Below are positions 27,806 to 35,788 of a stretch of 64,000 nt of DNA, one piece after another (within the stretch, counting starts at the first letter, position 1; each line of letters opens with the position of its first letter). The DNA lies in contig CAAGEK010000011.1 in NCBI GenBank assembly GCA_900768845.1, positions 53,531-117,530 of the forward strand. Direction: 5' to 3'. The stretch comes from Alphaproteobacteria bacterium (lineage in GTDB: Bacteria; Pseudomonadota; Alphaproteobacteria; CAAGCB01; CAG-977). A program made the translations under genes and the position numbers. The notes under the pieces are model-generated. The model saw only the letters and a list, made by a program, of their open reading frames with translations, was not told the DNA's origin and did not search any database.

Positions 27806-28581
27806 TGCCGGCGACAGACCTTTCTTTTTTCAATCTTTTTAAGCAAACGTGCCTGTTTTTTACGGATGTCAAACGTTTGTGGCGGTTGTGCGCGATTCCC
27901 GCGGCGGCGTTGTTCGCTTTGGCCGTTTTGACGACGATATCGCCCGCTTCCCTGACGTCCTCCGCCGAAAGGGGGGCTTCACTCGGCTTTGTCATGATCG
28001 GCGCGTTTTTCCTGTTGTTTCTGGCGGTGCTGTCGGTCGTGATGGTTCAAACGCACCGTTTGGCGGCCGGAGCCGTCCCCCCCGCGGAACGGGAACGCTT
28101 TTTCCCTTTGCGGATGAAACGTGCGGAAGCCCTTTATTTATGGAACGTCGTCAAAATTTCTCTTTTGTCCGTTTTGTTTTCGGTGTTGCTTTCGGCATTG
28201 ATTCTGGCGGCGATACAATATTTCGCGCCGCAAATATTGATTCCCCTGCCGTACGTCGCGGCGTTTTTGTTGGTGTGGACGCCGTTTTTTATGGTGAATC
28301 TGTTCGCTTTCCTGCCCGCCGCGGCTTTGGGCGAGACGATTCCTTTTAAAAAGGCGGCGGGGATGCTCCAAGGGATTCGCCTGCCGTTTTGTTCGTTGTA
28401 CATGATAACGGCGGCCGTATTTTTTATCACGGCGATGATCGCGGGAGCCATGGTTTCGATCGTATTGCCTTCGGGGATGTTTTCCCTGTTCGTGTCGTTT
28501 TGCTTTTTGGAAGCGGGCGTGCTGTTTTCCGCCGTCGCTCAAGCCGTTTTGATGACGTACGCCTATTTTTCGCTGAAATGA
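27805..28581 (+). CDS. Multi-spanning membrane protein of unknown function
   Basis: A 258-residue protein with about six hydrophobic segments (roughly residues 30-50, 60-80, 110-130, 140-160, 185-210 and 225-250) separated by short polar loops. The start overlaps the dnaE stop (TAATG), so it is translated from the dnaE transcript. No motif is recognised, and it carries no conserved charged residues in the membrane that would suggest a transporter. It could be a generic YhhN/DUF-type membrane protein. The rpsB leader begins soon after its stop. Confidence 0.75.
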   Translation: MPATDLSFFNLFKQTCLFFTDVKRLWRLCAIPAAALFALAVLTTISPASLTSSAERGASLGFVMIGAFFLLFLAVLSVVMVQTHRLAAGAVPPAERERFFPLRMKRAEALYLWNVVKISLLSVLFSVLLSALILAAIQYFAPQILIPLPYVAAFLLVWTPFFMVNLFAFLPAAALGETIPFKKAAGMLQGIRLPFCSLYMITAAVFFITAMIAGAMVSIVLPSGMFSLFVSFCFLEAGVLFSAVAQAVLMTYAYFSLK

Positions 28582-28599
28582 TAAAAACGCATTTTATGT

Positions 28600-28793
28600 G
28601 TTGCTAAAATCCTTGAAACGGATTACAAATATCCCGATTTCACACGCAGGTATCGGCGGTGGGCGGATTTTTCAAGGGAGGGCGGCGTTTCTCAGGAGCG
28701 GCGTTTTTCCGAAAGTGCGCGCTTCGCTCCGGTGTCGCTACGGCGGCTGGAACGCCTGCGGAGGTTTAACCGGAAAACAAAGAGGATTTTATT
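28600..28793 (+). promoter_or_regulatory. Structured 5' leader of rpsB
   Basis: About 190 bases without a gene, GC-rich in the second half. A block near 28738-28780 (GGAACGCCTGCGGAGGTTTA followed by ACCGG) resembles the conserved leader preceding rpsB in other Alphaproteobacteria, where ribosomal protein S2 autoregulates. AAAGAGG near 28780 is the rpsB ribosome site. The assignment as an autoregulatory leader is inference from position and remembered pattern. Confidence 0.4.
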
Positions 28794-29579
28794 ATGGCTC
28801 TTCCGACATTTACGATGCGTCAGCTGATTGAAGCCGGCGTTCATTTCGGTCACAACACCCGTCGCTGGAATCCGAAGATGAAACCGTTCATTTTCGGTAC
28901 GCGTGACAACGTTCACATTATCGATTTGCAACAAACGGTACCCATGCTGTACCGTGCGATGCAGGCCGTCCGCGATGTCGCGGCTCAGGGCGGACGCGTT
29001 TTGTTCGTCGGCACGAAGAATCAGGCTCAAACGCCGGTTCGCGAAGCCGCCGAACGTTGCGGTCAGTATTTCGTCAACCATCGCTGGTTGGGCGGCACGT
29101 TGACGAACTGGAAAACAGTTTCCCAGTCGATTCGCCGTCTGAAGGAAATCGACGCCAAGCAGGAAAAAGGCGAATTTGAAGGCTTGACAAAGAAAGAAAA
29201 GCTGAACATCGCCCGCGAACGTGAAAAGCTGGATCGTTCTTTGGGCGGTATCAAAGACATGGGCGGCCGTCCCGACCTGATTTTCGTCATTGATACGCTG
29301 AAAGAAGAATTGGCTTTGCACGAAGCGCGCCGTTTGGGCATTCCCGTCGTCGCGATTTGCGACAGCAATTCCGACCCCGATGCGATCGACTATCCGGTTC
29401 CGGGCAACGACGATGCGATTCGCGCCATCAACCTGTACTGCGACCTGATTTCCGGTTCCGTTCTGGACGGCATTCAGGAAGAAATGGCTAAAGCCGGCGT
29501 TGATTTGGGGGCTCAGTCCGAAATCGTTGAAGAAGTCGCCGAAAAGGCTGACGACGAAGACACGGCCGCCGACGCTTGA
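28794..29579 (+). CDS. rpsB: Ribosomal protein S2
   Basis: A 261-residue small-subunit ribosomal protein. Family signatures are MRQLIEAGVHFGHNTRRWNP at the start, FVGTKNQAQ, NHRWLGGTLTNW, and VVAICDSNSDPDAIDYPVPG. The C-terminal 20 residues are acidic. It begins the translation and envelope run shared with most Proteobacteria, with tsf next. Confidence 0.98.
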   Translation: MALPTFTMRQLIEAGVHFGHNTRRWNPKMKPFIFGTRDNVHIIDLQQTVPMLYRAMQAVRDVAAQGGRVLFVGTKNQAQTPVREAAERCGQYFVNHRWLGGTLTNWKTVSQSIRRLKEIDAKQEKGEFEGLTKKEKLNIAREREKLDRSLGGIKDMGGRPDLIFVIDTLKEELALHEARRLGIPVVAICDSNSDPDAIDYPVPGNDDAIRAINLYCDLISGSVLDGIQEEMAKAGVDLGAQSEIVEEVAEKADDEDTAADA

Positions 29580-29598
29580 GTGCCGGCCTTTTAAACAT

Positions 29599-29630
29599 CG
29601 GCGGCAGCGGATGTGACACTGCCGCCGTTG
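29599..29630 (+). terminator. Strong stem-loop between rpsB and tsf (attenuator-like)
   Basis: CGGCGGCAG (29599-29607) pairs perfectly with CTGCCGCCG (29619-29627) around an 11-base loop. The tail is TTGTTGT rather than a pure T-run, so partial termination or an mRNA-stabilising stem is as likely as full termination. Confidence 0.55.
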
Positions 29631-29685
29631 TTGTATCAATCACCTTTAAAAACTTATAAAGATTTATTCGGAAAGGAAAAAATCA

Positions 29686-30612
29686 ATGGCAGAAATTACG
29701 GCCGCGATTGTTAAAGAATTGCGTGAAAAAACGGGCGCCGGCATGATGGATTGCAAAAAAGCGTTGGCGGAAGCCGCCGGCGATATTGAAAAGGCCGTGG
29801 ACTGGTTGCGTAAGAAAGGGTTGTCGGCCGCCGCGAAAAAGGCCGGCCGCGTCGCTTCTCAAGGCTTGGTCGCTTTGAAAGTCGCCGGCAAAAAGGGAGC
29901 CGTCGTCGAAATCAATTCCGAAACCGACTTTGTCGCCCGTAACGAAATGTTCCAGACGTTTGTCGCTTCCGTCGCCGAGATCGCCGTTCAGGGCGACGCC
30001 GATTTGGAAGCTTTGAAGGCTGCCAAACACGCCGCGTCGGGCAAGGACGTTCAGGGGGCTCTGACGGATTTGATTGCGAAGATCGGTGAAAATATGCATT
30101 TGCGCCGTTCGGCTCAGCTGAGCGTCGAAAACGGCGTCGTCGTCGGCTATATGCACGGTGCCATCGGCGAAGGTTTGGGCAAAATCGGTGCTTTGGTCGC
30201 TTTGGAATCCGCCGGCGACGTCAAGGAATTGGAAGAACTGGGCAAGCATTTGGCCATGCACGTTGCGGCCGCCGCTCCCGTCGCGTTGAACATTGCAGAT
30301 GTTCCCGCCGATATGGTCGAGCGCGAAAAGGGCGTCGTTGCGGATATGGCGCGCAATTCGGGCAAGCCCGAAGCCGTCATCGAAAAGATGGTGGAAGGCC
30401 GTATGCGCAAGTTCTATGAAGAAATCGTTTTGAACGAACAATTCTATATCATGGACGACAAAAAGAAAATTAAAGACGTCGTTGCGGAAGCGGCGAAGAA
30501 AATCGGCTCTCCGATTACCGTGACCGGTTTCGTCCGCTTTGCCTTGGGCGAAGGCGTCGAAAAGAAACAGGACGATTTCGCGGCGGAAGTCGCTGCGGCC
30601 GTCGGCAAATAA
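29686..30612 (+). CDS. tsf: Elongation factor Ts
   Basis: A 308-residue nucleotide exchange factor for EF-Tu. The N-terminal UBA-like domain reads VKELREKTGAGMMDCKKAL, followed by the signature VEINSETDFVARNE, then the two-part dimerisation core. The length fits long alphaproteobacterial EF-Ts. GGAAAGGAA precedes the ATG. An intrinsic terminator follows the stop. Confidence 0.98.
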   Translation: MAEITAAIVKELREKTGAGMMDCKKALAEAAGDIEKAVDWLRKKGLSAAAKKAGRVASQGLVALKVAGKKGAVVEINSETDFVARNEMFQTFVASVAEIAVQGDADLEALKAAKHAASGKDVQGALTDLIAKIGENMHLRRSAQLSVENGVVVGYMHGAIGEGLGKIGALVALESAGDVKELEELGKHLAMHVAAAAPVALNIADVPADMVEREKGVVADMARNSGKPEAVIEKMVEGRMRKFYEEIVLNEQFYIMDDKKKIKDVVAEAAKKIGSPITVTGFVRFALGEGVEKKQDDFAAEVAAAVGK

Positions 30613-30622
30613 AATGTTTCGC

Positions 30623-30653
30623 AACGGCGGGGTTTCGGCCTCGCCGTTTTTTT
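30623..30653 (+). terminator. Intrinsic terminator after tsf
   Basis: AACGGCG and CGCCGTT pair, with GG/CC extension inside the loop, and run into seven Ts. It separates rpsB-tsf from the pyrH transcript. Confidence 0.85.
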
Positions 30654-30679
30654 GTGCGCAACCTGTTTCGGGGGCTGTT

Positions 30680-31393
30680 ATGGCAAAATATAAACGCATC
30701 CTTTTAAAACTGTCGGGCGAAGGCTTGATGGGTGATAAAAATTTCGGCCTTGATGAAGAAATGATGGGCAAAATCGCTTTGGAGATCAAGGCGGCCAGAG
30801 AAGAAGGCGTCGAAGTGGCTTTGGTGATCGGCGGCGGCAATATTTTCCGCGGGCTTGCGGGCGCGGCGGGAGGAATGGATCGCGTGAACGCCGATTATAT
30901 GGGAATGTTGGCGACGGTGATCAATTCTTTGGCGATGCAGGACGCTTTGATTCGATCCGGCGTTCCCGCACGCGTCGTTTCGGGCGTTTCGATGCCGACG
31001 GTTTGCGAACCGTATATCCAACGGCGCGCCAAACGTCATTTGGAAAAAGGCGACGTCGTCATTTTCGCCGCGGGGACGGGCAATCCCTTCTTTACCACGG
31101 ACACCGGAGCCGCTTTGCGTGCGGCGGAAATGGGGTGCGAAGCGATTTTCAAGGCCACTCAGGTCGACGGCGTTTATTCCGCCGATCCGAAAAAGGATAA
31201 AAACGCTGTACGCTATGAAAAAGTCGGCTATGATGAAGTGTTGGTGAAAAATTTGAAAGTGATGGATGCGGCGGCTATTGCATTGGCCAGAGAAAACAGG
31301 TTATCTATAATCGTCTTCTCGATGCATGAACAGGGGGCTTTGCACCGCGCCCTGAACGGCGAGGGGGCTTTCACCCGCATCAGCGCAGATTGA
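30680..31393 (+). CDS. pyrH: UMP kinase
   Basis: A 237-residue amino-acid-kinase-fold enzyme that phosphorylates UMP. Motifs: ILLKLSGEGLMG at the start, VIGGGNIFRG, the UMP-binding GTGNPFFTTDTGAALRA, and the C-terminal TRI. The ATG at 30680 begins MAKYKRILLK as in relatives; 47 upstream in-frame codons run through the tsf terminator and are discarded. frr follows after 15 bases. Confidence 0.97.
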   Translation: MAKYKRILLKLSGEGLMGDKNFGLDEEMMGKIALEIKAAREEGVEVALVIGGGNIFRGLAGAAGGMDRVNADYMGMLATVINSLAMQDALIRSGVPARVVSGVSMPTVCEPYIQRRAKRHLEKGDVVIFAAGTGNPFFTTDTGAALRAAEMGCEAIFKATQVDGVYSADPKKDKNAVRYEKVGYDEVLVKNLKVMDAAAIALARENRLSIIVFSMHEQGALHRALNGEGAFTRISAD

Positions 31394-31408
31394 AAAGGAA
31401 AAAAAGAA

Positions 31409-31981
31409 ATGGCAACGTTTTCAACATATTCGGAATTAAAAGCGGATACGGTTTCCCGTATGGAAAAAACCGTTGACGCTTTAAAAAAGGACTTTTCCGG
31501 CCTGCGCACGGGGCGTGCGTCGACGGCTTTGCTGGAGGGCATCACCGTTGAAGCATACGGAGCGCAAACGCCGCTGACACAGATCGGCACGATCAGCGTT
31601 CCCGAATCCCGTATGCTGTCGGTTCAGGTGTGGGATCGTTCGATGGTTAAAAGCGTTGAAAAAGCGATCCGCGATTCGGGGTTGGGATTGAATCCCATGA
31701 ACGACGGCCAGCTGATTCGCATTCCCATTCCGCCGTTGAACGAGGAACGCCGCATTGAATTGACCAAAATCGCGTCCAAATACACGGAACAGGCGCGTGT
31801 CGCCGTCCGCAACATCCGCCGCGACGCGATGGACGTCGTTAAAAAAATGCAAAAAGACGGCGAAATTTCCGAAGACGATTTGAAAAAATACGAAACGGAC
31901 ATTCAGGCGATGACGGATCAGTCCGTTAAAAGCATGGATGAACTGTTGAAAAACAAAGAACAGGAAATCAAGCAGGTTTAA
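31409..31981 (+). CDS. frr: Ribosome recycling factor
   Basis: A 190-residue protein that splits post-termination ribosomes with EF-G. Typical segments: LRTGRAS near residue 37, PLTQIGTISVPE, LNPMNDGQLIRIPIPPLNEE, and helix-rich termini. The stop overlaps the uppS start (TAATG). Confidence 0.98.
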   Translation: MATFSTYSELKADTVSRMEKTVDALKKDFSGLRTGRASTALLEGITVEAYGAQTPLTQIGTISVPESRMLSVQVWDRSMVKSVEKAIRDSGLGLNPMNDGQLIRIPIPPLNEERRIELTKIASKYTEQARVAVRNIRRDAMDVVKKMQKDGEISEDDLKKYETDIQAMTDQSVKSMDELLKNKEQEIKQV

Positions 31982-32691
31982 TGGATACGAACGCACGCAT
32001 TCCCTCTCACATAGCCGTGATAATGGACGGCAACGGACGATGGGCGACACGGCATAATCTGCCCCGGACGCTGGGGCACCGCAAGGGCGTCAAGGCCGCG
32101 GAACGGATTGTCGACGCTTGTATGGATGCGGGCGTGCCGTATCTGACTTTATTTTGTTTTTCCTCCGAAAACTGGAACCGTCCTGCGGATGAAGTCGACG
32201 CTTTGATGGATTTGATGCGTTCTTATTTGCAGGGGGACGTTTCAAAGCTTTTGAAAAAAGGCGTAAGACTGGATTTTGCGGGACGGTTGGATCGTTTGCC
32301 GGCGGACATTCAAAAACAGATTGCCGAAGTGAGAAGCGCAAATGTGGAAAATCCGCGTCTGACCGTCGTCATGGCGTTAAGCTACGGCGGCAGGGAGGAA
32401 ATCACCGATGCGGCGCGCCGGATGGCCGGCTTGGCGGCCGAGGGGGGGATTAATCCCGCTGCGGTTGACGAGGAATGTTTTTCCCGCTTTTTGTACCTTC
32501 CCGACGTTCCCGATCCCGATTTGCTGATCAGAACGGGCGGGGAAAAAAGAATCAGCAATTTTCTTTTGTGGCAATCGGCGTATGCGGAAATCGTGTTTTC
32601 CGATACGTTGTGGCCGGATTTTTCCGAAGAATGTCTGCAGGACGCGTTAAAAGAATATTCCCGTCGCGAACGGCGTTTCGGAAAAGTGTGA
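31981..32691 (+). CDS. uppS: Undecaprenyl diphosphate synthase
   Basis: A 236-residue cis-prenyltransferase that makes the C55 carrier for peptidoglycan and O-antigen. The signature HIAVIMDGNGRWA contains the catalytic Asp near residue 17; LTLFCFSSENW and the C-terminal LIRTGGEKRISNFLLWQ are also present. Translationally coupled to frr, with cdsA 26 bases downstream. Confidence 0.97.
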   Translation: MDTNARIPSHIAVIMDGNGRWATRHNLPRTLGHRKGVKAAERIVDACMDAGVPYLTLFCFSSENWNRPADEVDALMDLMRSYLQGDVSKLLKKGVRLDFAGRLDRLPADIQKQIAEVRSANVENPRLTVVMALSYGGREEITDAARRMAGLAAEGGINPAAVDEECFSRFLYLPDVPDPDLLIRTGGEKRISNFLLWQSAYAEIVFSDTLWPDFSEECLQDALKEYSRRERRFGKV

Positions 32692-32717
32692 TCGTAATTT
32701 TCTAAAGGACTTTTGTT

Positions 32718-33509
32718 ATGTTGAAACAGCGCATTATTTACGGATTGGCACTTTTGCCGTTTCCCGTTTTGGCTTTGTATTTCGGTACGCCGTGGTTCGA
32801 GCTGTTCGCCGCGCTGGTTTTAAGCGTGATGGGCTGGGAATGGGAAAAAATGGTTTTGAACCGTTTTTCCGTAACGGGGATGGCCATGGCGGTCTGCGGG
32901 ATTTGTTCCGTTTTCCTGTTGGATGTGTTTCCCGAACTGGCGTGGACGATTCCCGCGGTCGCCTCTGTCGCGTTGTATTGTGTCGTGCGCCGTCAGGGAG
33001 TGGAACGCAAAACGTTGTACGCTTTCGGAATGCTCTACAGCGCGTATCCGATGTTGGCAATCACCTATTTATTGCAAAATTACGGATTTGAATCCGCCAT
33101 TTGGCTGTTCGGTTTGGTTTGGGCGATGGACAGCGGGGCTTACTTGTTCGGCCGTTTGATCGGAGGCCCCAAGCTGATGCCGAAAATCAGCCCGAAAAAA
33201 ACATGGGCGGGCTTGATCGGGGGAATGTTGACGTCTGCGCTGTGGGGGGCTGCTTGCGCGTTTTATTACGGATTTGACGCGCACGATATGTATTTTTTGA
33301 TGTTGGCTTCCGCCGTGTTCGGCGCGATTTCCCAAGGCGGCGATTTGTTTGAATCTTCAATCAAACGGTCGTTGAACGTTAAGGATTCCAGCAACCTGAT
33401 CCCCGGTCACGGCGGTATTTTCGACCGGATGGATGCTTTGCTGGCGGTTGCGCCGGTGGTCGTCCTGTTCGTCATGTACGGTTTTTCATTTTTTAATGTT
33501 TGGGGCTGA
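32718..33509 (+). CDS. cdsA: Phosphatidate cytidylyltransferase
   Basis: Makes CDP-diacylglycerol in the inner membrane. 263 residues with about seven hydrophobic segments and the C-terminal signature covering KRSLNVKDSSNLIPGHGG then DRMDALL. KISPKKTWAGLIGG marks the cytoplasmic substrate loop. The next gene, dxr, starts one base after the stop. Confidence 0.96.
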   Translation: MLKQRIIYGLALLPFPVLALYFGTPWFELFAALVLSVMGWEWEKMVLNRFSVTGMAMAVCGICSVFLLDVFPELAWTIPAVASVALYCVVRRQGVERKTLYAFGMLYSAYPMLAITYLLQNYGFESAIWLFGLVWAMDSGAYLFGRLIGGPKLMPKISPKKTWAGLIGGMLTSALWGAACAFYYGFDAHDMYFLMLASAVFGAISQGGDLFESSIKRSLNVKDSSNLIPGHGGIFDRMDALLAVAPVVVLFVMYGFSFFNVWG

Positions 33510-33510
33510 T

Positions 33511-34665
33511 ATGTCCGTTGAAACAATTTCCGTTTTAGGGTCTACGGGGTCGATCGGCACCAGTACGGTTGACATTCTTTTGCGTTACCCCGACAGGTTC
33601 AAAGTCAAGGCTTTGACGGGGAATAAGAATATTGCGCTGTTGGCGGAACAGGCGAAAAAGCTGTCTGCGGAACTGGCTGTAACGGCGGATGAGTCGCTTT
33701 ATTCCGACTTGAAGCGGGCTTTGGCGGGGACGAACGTTCGCGTCGAGGCGGGTGCGGACGCCGTTGTCGCGGCGGCGCGGGAACACGCGGACAGAACCGT
33801 CGCGGCGATTGTCGGTGCGGCGGGGTTGTTGCCGGCGATGGCGGTCGCCCGACGGGGAGGGACGCTGGCGTTGGCCAACAAGGAAACGTTGGTTTGCGCG
33901 GGCGAAATCGTGATGAAGGCGGTGAAAGACAACGGAACGCGCCTGATTCCCGTCGATTCGGAACACAGTGCGATTTTCCAAACGTTGGAGGAACGTCATC
34001 GTGCGCAGGTTGACAGGATACTGTTGACGGCGTCGGGCGGGCCTTTCAGGGAAAAGGACGAGGCTTTCATGGAACGGGCGACGCCGGAACAGGCGGTCGC
34101 GCATCCGAATTGGAATATGGGCGCGAAAATATCGGTGGATTCGGCGACGATGATGAATAAAGGGCTGGAAATTATCGAAGCCTGCCACCTGTTTTCTTTT
34201 CCCGCCGGAAAAATCGAAGTTCTGGTTCATCCCCAATCCATCGTACACAGCGCGGTCGGTTATGTCGACGGTTCGGTTCTGGCGCATATGGGGACGCCCG
34301 ATATGAGAACGCCGATTGCTTACGCTTTGGGGTATCCGGACAGGATCGCCTCTCCGACGGCCAAGCTTGATTTTACCAAGATATCGGGACTGACGTTTTC
34401 CCGTCCCGACGAGAAACGCTTTCCCGCCTTGCGCGTCGCAAAAGAGGCCTTTTCCGCGGGACAGGGGGCGACGTGCGTTATGAATGCGGCGAACGAAGTC
34501 GCCGTCGGAGCTTTTTTACAACGGAAAACAGGCTTTCTGGACATTGTCCGTTTGGTGGAAAAAGTTATGGACTCGTTCGATATTCCCGCGGTCGGGACGA
34601 TTGAAGACGTTCTGGCTTTGGACGCCCGGGCGCGCAGAGCCGCCGAAGAACTGATAACCGGATAA
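33511..34665 (+). CDS. dxr: 1-deoxy-D-xylulose 5-phosphate reductoisomerase
   Basis: The second step of the MEP isoprenoid pathway. 384 residues from the ATG that begins MSVETISVLGSTGSIG, giving the NADPH-binding loop at the N-terminus. LANKETLV, PVDSEHSAIFQ, ASGGPFR and NWNMGAKISVDSATMMNKGL carry the metal and substrate ligands. 26 upstream in-frame codons lie inside cdsA and are not used. Confidence 0.97.
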   Translation: MSVETISVLGSTGSIGTSTVDILLRYPDRFKVKALTGNKNIALLAEQAKKLSAELAVTADESLYSDLKRALAGTNVRVEAGADAVVAAAREHADRTVAAIVGAAGLLPAMAVARRGGTLALANKETLVCAGEIVMKAVKDNGTRLIPVDSEHSAIFQTLEERHRAQVDRILLTASGGPFREKDEAFMERATPEQAVAHPNWNMGAKISVDSATMMNKGLEIIEACHLFSFPAGKIEVLVHPQSIVHSAVGYVDGSVLAHMGTPDMRTPIAYALGYPDRIASPTAKLDFTKISGLTFSRPDEKRFPALRVAKEAFSAGQGATCVMNAANEVAVGAFLQRKTGFLDIVRLVEKVMDSFDIPAVGTIEDVLALDARARRAAEELITG

Positions 34666-34678
34666 GGACGGAGCAGGT

Positions 34679-35773
34679 ATGACTGACGCTTTGAATATGA
34701 TTTTGTATCCCGTTTCTTTTGTCGTTTTGCTGTCGATTGTTGTTATCGTACACGAATACGGCCATTTTTGGGCGGCAAGACGCTGTGGCGTCAAAGTCGA
34801 CGAGTTTTCCGTCGGATTCGGGAAAATCCTGTGGTCGCACACGGATAAAAAAGGCACGATTTGGAAAGTCTGCCTGATTCCTTTGGGCGGATATGTCAAG
34901 ATGTTCGGCGACGCCGACGCCTCCAGCGCAAAAGCCGATGAAAAAATCAAGGAATTCACCGAAGAGGAAAAGAAAATCTCCTTTCCTTTCCAACCGTTGT
35001 GGAAAAAAGCGGTTATCGCGTTTGCGGGTCCGTCGATGAACTATGCTTTTGCGATTGTTTTGCTGACGGTGTTTTTGTCCGTTTTCGGTCAGGCGGTCGT
35101 TCCGGCGGTCGTGTCTTCGGTGTCAAAGGATTCTCCCGCCGAAGCCGCGGGGATTCTGCCCGCGGACAGGTTCATCCGCATCAACGGCAGGGAGGTTGGC
35201 GAATTTTCCGACGTCCGTCGTGCCGTTCAGCTGGATTCCGTTTTGAACATCGTCGTTTTGCGCGACGGAAAGGAAGTGCCGTTGACGGCGTATCTGTCCC
35301 ATGAAAAGGGAGCCGCTCTTTTGGGCGTTACGGCGACGATGGAACGCGAACATATCAAACCTTTGTCCGTTCCCTCGGCTTTTGTCGAAGCGGTGAAGGA
35401 AGCGTGGAACATGACGGCGGACACGGTCGTCGTTTTGAAACAAATGCTGTTGAGGCAGAGGTCGACCGACGATATGCGCGGGCCTTTGGGTATTGCCGAA
35501 GCGTCCGGCGACGCCGCCCGCGGCGGTCTTTTGTCTTTCCTGTCGTTTTTGATACAGGTATCCGTCGCCATCGGCTTTGTCAACCTGTTGCCGATTCCCA
35601 TTCTGGACGGCGGACATTTGTTGCAATACGCGATTGAAGCCGTCATCCGCAGGCCTTTGGGGGAAAAGGCCGAAACGATCGGATTGCAAATCGGGGTCGG
35701 GCTGTTGCTGTGCCTGTTGGTTCTGACGTCTTGGAACGATTTGGTTCGCATCGTCGACCGGTTGTTCGGGTAA
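34679..35773 (+). CDS. rseP: Site-2 protease RseP
   Basis: An inner-membrane zinc protease, 364 residues, that cleaves anti-sigma factors and leftover signal peptides. The HEYGH motif in the first transmembrane helix (about residues 24-28) supplies two zinc ligands and the catalytic Glu; LPIPILDGGHL near the C-terminus supplies the third. One PDZ domain lies between. Its place between dxr and bamA matches most Proteobacteria. Confidence 0.96.
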   Translation: MTDALNMILYPVSFVVLLSIVVIVHEYGHFWAARRCGVKVDEFSVGFGKILWSHTDKKGTIWKVCLIPLGGYVKMFGDADASSAKADEKIKEFTEEEKKISFPFQPLWKKAVIAFAGPSMNYAFAIVLLTVFLSVFGQAVVPAVVSSVSKDSPAEAAGILPADRFIRINGREVGEFSDVRRAVQLDSVLNIVVLRDGKEVPLTAYLSHEKGAALLGVTATMEREHIKPLSVPSAFVEAVKEAWNMTADTVVVLKQMLLRQRSTDDMRGPLGIAEASGDAARGGLLSFLSFLIQVSVAIGFVNLLPIPILDGGHLLQYAIEAVIRRPLGEKAETIGLQIGVGLLLCLLVLTSWNDLVRIVDRLFG

Positions 35774-35788
35774 GGGAATGCAAAATCC